Positions 59,511 through 64,000 of a stretch of DNA of 64,000 nt are shown piece after piece. The position numbers and the translations under genes are program-made. The DNA comes from Paracoccaceae bacterium (GTDB lineage: Bacteria; Pseudomonadota; Alphaproteobacteria; Rhodobacterales; Rhodobacteraceae): positions 620,001-684,000 of the forward strand of contig SDAL01000001.1 in NCBI GenBank assembly GCA_004153385.1. The letters are read 5' to 3'. The notes beneath the pieces are model-generated. The model was not told the DNA's origin. It saw only the letters and a list, made by a program, of their open reading frames with translations, and searched no databases. The number at the start of each line of letters is the position of its first letter. Position 1 is the stretch's first letter.

Positions 59511-61175
59511 ATGCTGCAAATACCGCTTTGGAAGCGTATCGTCATTCTGGCCCTGTGCGTCATCGGGCTTGCGATGGCGGCGCCGAATTTCTTTTATAAC
59601 ACGGTAGAGGGGCACAACGATGCCCTCTCCAAACAAGCCAAGGGAGAGGCGCTGAGCGCCGAGGACACCCAAGCGCTTGATCAATGGCCCGATTGGCTGC
59701 CTTCGGGGCTGGTCAATCTTGGGCTTGATCTTCGTGGCGGTGCACACCTTCTGGCCGAGGTTAATCTATCGGAAGTCTACGCCTCGCGCATGAAGGCGCT
59801 CTGGCCGGAAGCGCGCTCCGTTTTGGCCGCAGAGCGTGGCACAATCGGCGCGGTGCGCCGTGTGGACGGGCCGGACGACCAGCTGCGTATCCAGATCGGT
59901 AACGCCGATCAGATGCCGCGCGCTCTTGAACTGGCCCGCACCCTTGCCACGCCTATCGTGACATTGACCGGCGTCGGGCAGGATGATCTGGCCGTGAGCG
60001 GTGCAGGCGATATTCTGACTATCACGCTGTCGGATGCGGAACGTCAGGCGACCGACAGCCGTACCATGCAGCAATCGCTGGAAATTGTACGACGCAGGAT
60101 TGATGCTGCAGGCACGCGCGAGCCGACCATCGCCCGTCAAGGCAGCGACCGTATCCTGATCGAAGTGCCTGGCATCGGTTCCGCGCAAGAACTGAAAGAT
60201 CTGATCGGCACAACCGCACAGCTGACGTTCCGTCAGGTCTCCGGCACATCGGGCAATCCCGATGCGAACGCAGGGCTTGGCAACGAGCTGCTGCCGTCAT
60301 CCGATACCGAAGGGCTTTATTACATCGTAGGCGATGTGCCTGTGGTAACAGGCGAGCAACTTGTGGACGCCCGCCCTGACACCGATCAGAACGGCTATCC
60401 AGCGGTTAGCTTCCGGTTCAACGCGACCGGCGCACGCCAGTTCGGGGATTACACCGCCGCCCACATTGGCGAACCTTTCGCCATCGTGCTGGACAACGAG
60501 GTGATTTCCGCCCCAACCATCCAGTCGCATATTTCCGGTGGCTCCGGCATCATCACCGGCAATTTTACGGTGCAGGAATCGACCGATCTGTCGCTTCTTT
60601 TGCGCGCGGGTGCCTTGCCTGCGAAGCTCACATTTCTTGAGGAGCGCACGATCGGGCCGGAGCTTGGCGCGGATTCCATTCGTGCAGGCGCGCTTGCGTC
60701 CGTGGTGGGGCTTGCGCTCGTCGTGATCTTCATGATCGCCTGCTATGGTCTTTTCGGTCTTTTTGCCTCGATCGCGCTGTTGATCAATATCGGGTTGGTG
60801 TTTGGCACCATGTCGATGATCGGCGCCACGCTCACACTGCCAGGGATTGCCGGGATCGTGCTGACCATCGGTATGGCGGTTGACGCCAACGTGCTGGTGT
60901 TCGAGCGTATTCGCGAAGAACTGCGCAATACCAAAGGGCCCGCCCGTGCAATCGAGCTGGGCTACGAGAAGGCGATGTCGGCAATCGTGGATGCGAACGT
61001 GACCACCTTCCTCACCGCACTTATCTTGTTTGTGATGGGGGCAGGGCCTGTGCGCGGGTTCGCCGTCACGCTGATTATCGGTATTGTGACATCGGTCTTT
61101 ACCGCGATCTGGGTAACCCGTCTTATGGTTGTGGCGTGGTTCGCACGCCGCCGTCCGAAAACTCTCGAGCTTTAA
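59511..61175 (+). CDS. secD: Protein translocase subunit SecD
   Basis: 554 residues, normal. N-terminal membrane helix, then the D1 motif LGLDLRGGAHLLAEV, the periplasmic P1 domain, and the C-terminal five-helix RND-like part starting at IGPELGADSIRAGALASVVG with ANVLVFERIREE. SecDF uses the proton gradient to pull proteins through SecYEG. It lies 24 bases after yajC and 13 before secF. Confidence 0.97.
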   Translation: MLQIPLWKRIVILALCVIGLAMAAPNFFYNTVEGHNDALSKQAKGEALSAEDTQALDQWPDWLPSGLVNLGLDLRGGAHLLAEVNLSEVYASRMKALWPEARSVLAAERGTIGAVRRVDGPDDQLRIQIGNADQMPRALELARTLATPIVTLTGVGQDDLAVSGAGDILTITLSDAERQATDSRTMQQSLEIVRRRIDAAGTREPTIARQGSDRILIEVPGIGSAQELKDLIGTTAQLTFRQVSGTSGNPDANAGLGNELLPSSDTEGLYYIVGDVPVVTGEQLVDARPDTDQNGYPAVSFRFNATGARQFGDYTAAHIGEPFAIVLDNEVISAPTIQSHISGGSGIITGNFTVQESTDLSLLLRAGALPAKLTFLEERTIGPELGADSIRAGALASVVGLALVVIFMIACYGLFGLFASIALLINIGLVFGTMSMIGATLTLPGIAGIVLTIGMAVDANVLVFERIREELRNTKGPARAIELGYEKAMSAIVDANVTTFLTALILFVMGAGPVRGFAVTLIIGIVTSVFTAIWVTRLMVVAWFARRRPKTLEL

Positions 61176-61188
61176 GGAGCGAACGATC

Positions 61189-62163
61189 ATGGCATTCCGT
61201 CTTAAGCTCGTTCCCGATCACACGAGTTTCGATTTCTTCCGCCATCAGGTGCTCACGCTCGGATTTTCGGTGGTGATGGTGATTATTTCGCTGGTGGCCA
61301 CAGCGGTTATGGGGCTCAACTTCGGTATTGATTTCCGCGGTGGCACAACGATCCGTGCCGAAAGCGCACAAACGATTGATGTGGGCGCGTGGCGCAGTGA
61401 ACTGCAGCCGCTGGGTCTGGGGGATGTCGTGATCACCGAGGTGTTCGATCCCAGCTTCGGCGAGGATCGCAACGTGGCCGAAGTGCGTATTCAGGCGCAA
61501 AACGACGAAGGCTCCGTTGCGCCCGACACCATTTCGGAAATCGAAACCGCACTACAGAAAATCTCGCCCGATGTGCGCTTCACTGCGACTGAATCGGTGG
61601 GGCCCAAAGTCTCGGGCGAGTTGATCATGACGGCCGTATGGTCCGTTCTGGCCGCGACCGGTGCGATTTTGGTCTATATATGGCTGCGCTTCGAGTGGCA
61701 GTTCTCTGTCGGGGCGGTTGCGGCCCTGATCCATGACATCATCATCACCGTGGGTATCTTTGCCGTAGCGCAGATCAAATTTGATCTGACGATCATCGCA
61801 GCCCTGCTGACGATCTTGGGCTATTCGATCAACGATACCGTCGTCGTGTTCGACCGCTTGCGCGAGAATCTGGTCAAATACAAAACCATGCCGCTGCGGG
61901 ATGTAATGAATATCTCGGTCAATGAAACACTGTCGCGGACCGTCATGACGTCGGGGACAACCCTGATCGCGCTGATCACCTTGCTGGTGCTTGGTGGTGA
62001 TGTGATCCGCGGGTTTGTTTTTGCGATGACATGGGGCGTTGTGATCGGTACCTATTCCTCGGTCTTTGTGGCGAAAAACATCGTTTTGATGCTAGGGATC
62101 ACGCGAAACAAGGAAAAGGCCGATCCGTCTTCGAAATTCTTCAGCGAGAAGGTTGAGAAATGA
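61189..62163 (+). CDS. secF: Protein translocase subunit SecF
   Basis: 324 residues. VTAVMGLNFGIDFRGGTTIR (D1-type motif), then VGPKVSGELIMTAVWSVLAA and SINDTVVVFDRLRENLVKYK (RND core). It pairs with SecD. The start at 61189 follows AAGGAGCG. It overlaps the next gene (ATGA). Confidence 0.96.
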   Translation: MAFRLKLVPDHTSFDFFRHQVLTLGFSVVMVIISLVATAVMGLNFGIDFRGGTTIRAESAQTIDVGAWRSELQPLGLGDVVITEVFDPSFGEDRNVAEVRIQAQNDEGSVAPDTISEIETALQKISPDVRFTATESVGPKVSGELIMTAVWSVLAATGAILVYIWLRFEWQFSVGAVAALIHDIIITVGIFAVAQIKFDLTIIAALLTILGYSINDTVVVFDRLRENLVKYKTMPLRDVMNISVNETLSRTVMTSGTTLIALITLLVLGGDVIRGFVFAMTWGVVIGTYSSVFVAKNIVLMLGITRNKEKADPSSKFFSEKVEK

Positions 62164-62540
62164 AGATCACAGAAGCGGATTACAGCGGCCTGCTTCCGGT
62201 CGATTCCTACGGTCCGGGGTTTTTCCGCGTTGGTGGAAAAATCTACACCGGTCCGCTTCTGGTTTTTGGCAGCGATGTTGCAAGCTGGCGTGATTTCGAT
62301 GATCTGGCTGCGTTCGAACCGCTGCGCGGCAATGTTGATGTTTTGTTTGTGGGAATGGGGGCAGAGGTTGCCTTTGCCCCCAAAACCTTCATTGATGCCA
62401 TGCAAGCGCTTGATGTGATGGCAGAGCCTATGGCCACGCCTGCAGCTGCGCGCAGCTACAATGTATTGCTATCAGAAGGGCGGCGTGTTGCGGCGGCCTT
62501 GCTGCCGATGCCCGGCACGCCCCCTGAAGGTGCGCGCTAG
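62160..62540 (+). CDS. Mth938-domain (NDUFAF3-like) protein
   Basis: 126 residues. GPGFFRVGGKIYTGPLLVFG then LFVGMGAEVAFAPKTF and AARSYNVLLSEGRRVAAALL are the Mth938-like pattern. Its mitochondrial counterpart NDUFAF3 helps assemble complex I. It overlaps secF by 4 bases, a common arrangement in this order. The bacterial role is not established. Confidence 0.85.
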   Translation: MKITEADYSGLLPVDSYGPGFFRVGGKIYTGPLLVFGSDVASWRDFDDLAAFEPLRGNVDVLFVGMGAEVAFAPKTFIDAMQALDVMAEPMATPAAARSYNVLLSEGRRVAAALLPMPGTPPEGAR

Positions 62541-62604
62541 AACGCCCTGACCCGCGCCCGTTCGCTGATCCGGAAGCGGGCCGGTTACCCTGAAAGAGGG
62601 GCCT

Positions 62605-63237
62605 ATGAGCCTTCTGCACATCCATGATCTATGCGTTGCCCGTGGCGGCATGGCGATCTTGCAAAACCTCTGCGTGACGCTGGATCGTGGTCAGGCGATT
62701 GTTTTGCGCGGCCCGAACGGTATCGGTAAAACCACGCTGTTGCGTACGATTGCCGGATTGCAGCCCGGCCATGGCGGCACCATCAAACTACCCGCCGAGG
62801 GGGTGGCCTACGCCGGTCACGCCGACGGGCTGAAACCCTCGTTAAGTGTTTTGGAAAACCTGCAATTCTGGGCGTCTGTTTATGGTGGCAGGTCGATCGA
62901 GGCCGCACTGGACCAGATGAACCTTGCCGATCTGCAACACCGCACGGCCCAGACGCTGTCGGCGGGCCAGAAGCGGCGGCTGGGGCTTGCGCGTTTGATG
63001 GTCACAGGTCGCGCGCTATGGGTAATGGACGAGCCAACCGTATCGCTTGATACCCGCTCGGTCGCGCTGTTTGCACAGATCGTTCGCCAGCATCTTGCCG
63101 CGGGGGGTGCCGCGGTGATGGCCACCCATATCGATCTGGGGCTGCCGGAAGCGCATGTACTGGATCTGACCGATCTGCGCGCCCGTGCACGCGGAGGTTT
63201 CACACCGGGCGATCCGCTTGCGGGGGACTATTTTTGA
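62605..63237 (+). CDS. ccmA: Cytochrome c biogenesis ABC ATPase CcmA
   Basis: 210 residues, short as expected for CcmA. Walker A GPNGIGKT (residues 36-43), signature LSAGQKRRLGLARLM, Walker B ALWVMDEPTVSLD and the H-loop VMATHIDLGLP. With CcmB it drives release of holo-CcmE during heme delivery. It starts 65 bases after the Mth938 gene; SD AGAGGGG. Confidence 0.95.
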   Translation: MSLLHIHDLCVARGGMAILQNLCVTLDRGQAIVLRGPNGIGKTTLLRTIAGLQPGHGGTIKLPAEGVAYAGHADGLKPSLSVLENLQFWASVYGGRSIEAALDQMNLADLQHRTAQTLSAGQKRRLGLARLMVTGRALWVMDEPTVSLDTRSVALFAQIVRQHLAAGGAAVMATHIDLGLPEAHVLDLTDLRARARGGFTPGDPLAGDYF

Positions 63238-63334
63238 TCCCCGCGTTGGACATATCCTGTAATGCTTCGGCTGGTGCGGGAAGACCATTGGCCCTTGGTC
63301 GGCGCGCAGGCATTTTCTTGCGGAAGGGGCCGCG

Positions 63335-63991
63335 ATGATTGCGTTATTGATCCGTGATTTGCGTATCGCAATACGCGCCGGCGGGGGCTTTGGTCTGGGG
63401 CTTGCGTTTTTCCTGATCGTGGTCACGCTTGTGCCATTTGGTGTGGGCGCGCGCACGGAACTGCTGCGGGCAATCGCGCCGGGCATCTTGTGGCTTGGGG
63501 CGCTTCTGGCGTGCCTATTGTCGCTTGATCGGGTCTTTGCGCTTGATCACGAGGACGGCTCGCTGGATCTGCTGGCCACAGCACCGATCCCGCTGGAGGC
63601 GGTGGTCGCGATCAAGGCACTGGCCCACTGGATTACAACCGGCCTGCCGCTGGTTCTTGCGGCGCCGCTTTTCGGGCTGCTTTTGCAGCTGGAGCCGCGG
63701 GGCTATCCGTGGTTGGTGTGCGCGCTGTTGGCGGGGACGCCTGCGCTGTCGGTTCTGGGCAGTTTTGGCGCGGCCCTGACCGTGGGGTTGAAACGGGGCG
63801 GGCTTTTGCTTTCGCTTCTGGTTCTTCCGCTCTATATCCCGACACTCATCTTTGGCGCGGATGTTGTGCGGCGCGGGGCGCAGGGGCTGGATGTCACCAC
63901 GCCCTTGCTGGTTTTGGCGGCCATCACACTTGCGTCTGTCGCGCTGGTACCGTTTGCTTCTGCGGCGGCAATACGGGTAAACCTGCGCTGA
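63335..63991 (+). CDS. ccmB: Cytochrome c biogenesis membrane protein CcmB
   Basis: 218 residues, six hydrophobic helices. LIRDLRIAIRAGGGFGLGLA is the family start, and LDRVFALDHEDGSLDLLATA lies in the cytoplasmic loop contacting CcmA. It is the permease partner of CcmA. ATG 63335 follows GGAAGGGG. The next ccm gene is cut off by the window end. Confidence 0.95.
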   Translation: MIALLIRDLRIAIRAGGGFGLGLAFFLIVVTLVPFGVGARTELLRAIAPGILWLGALLACLLSLDRVFALDHEDGSLDLLATAPIPLEAVVAIKALAHWITTGLPLVLAAPLFGLLLQLEPRGYPWLVCALLAGTPALSVLGSFGAALTVGLKRGGLLLSLLVLPLYIPTLIFGADVVRRGAQGLDVTTPLLVLAAITLASVALVPFASAAAIRVNLR

Positions 63992-64000
63992 AAACCTGCC

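Overview
The window is a 64 kb stretch of a high-GC alphaproteobacterial chromosome. It is most likely Rhodobacterales (Roseobacter/Rhodobacter group). The evidence is the local gene order (ligA-recG, yajC-secD-secF-Mth938-ccmA-ccmB), a TrmFO-type tRNA methylase, a DUF2312 (GapR-type) gene, and GTTC-N7-GTTC LexA boxes, which are an alphaproteobacterial signature. I cannot name the genus from sequence alone.

Layout. Positions 1-13019 are host chromosome: the end of ligA, recG, a tiny LexA-box-preceded membrane peptide gene, a NifU-like scaffold, hisI, ohr with a palindromic operator, trmFO-gluQ, an outer-membrane barrel gene, gyrA, a DedA-family gene with dsbB, tRNA-Leu(CAA) and the first 25 codons of dusA. 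Positions 13020-55656 are a prophage of about 42.6 kb inserted inside dusA. Positions 55657-64000 are host again: the rest of dusA (given a new start by the phage), a TauE/SafE exporter, mazG, a hypothetical gene, yajC-secD-secF, a Mth938-domain gene, and ccmA-ccmB.

Prophage. A 14-bp core (ATGATGGATTGGAC) inside dusA marks both ends. The left end carries a pyocin-activator (PrtN)-like gene and a leftward run of tiny overlapping genes that includes a GapR-like protein. Next come a CI-like repressor and a divergent Cro-like gene with shared operator-like palindromes, then a rightward early operon. After it comes a complete HK97-type siphovirus late region: HNH, small and large terminase, portal, ClpP-type protease, capsid, connectors, major tail protein, a tail chaperone with a -1 frameshift site, tape measure, tail tip, a 1204-aa fibre with an SGNH-hydrolase tip, a second surface protein, lysozyme and a holin-like gene. 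The right end carries a dusA-type tyrosine integrase next to attR.

Between lysis and integrase lies a 13-kb cargo region that looks AT-richer over much of its length: a Dam-type adenine methylase, an HTH gene, a type II restriction-modification pair, an unrecognised two-gene unit (DGQ-motif protein + HEPN-motif protein, joined TAA|ATG), a 1201-aa KAP/YobI-like membrane NTPase, an IS1182-like transposase remnant, and a 997-aa membrane protein with thirteen 47-residue TPR-like units. I read this as an anti-phage defence island carried by the prophage. The two-gene unit is the best candidate for an undescribed system; that role is inference.
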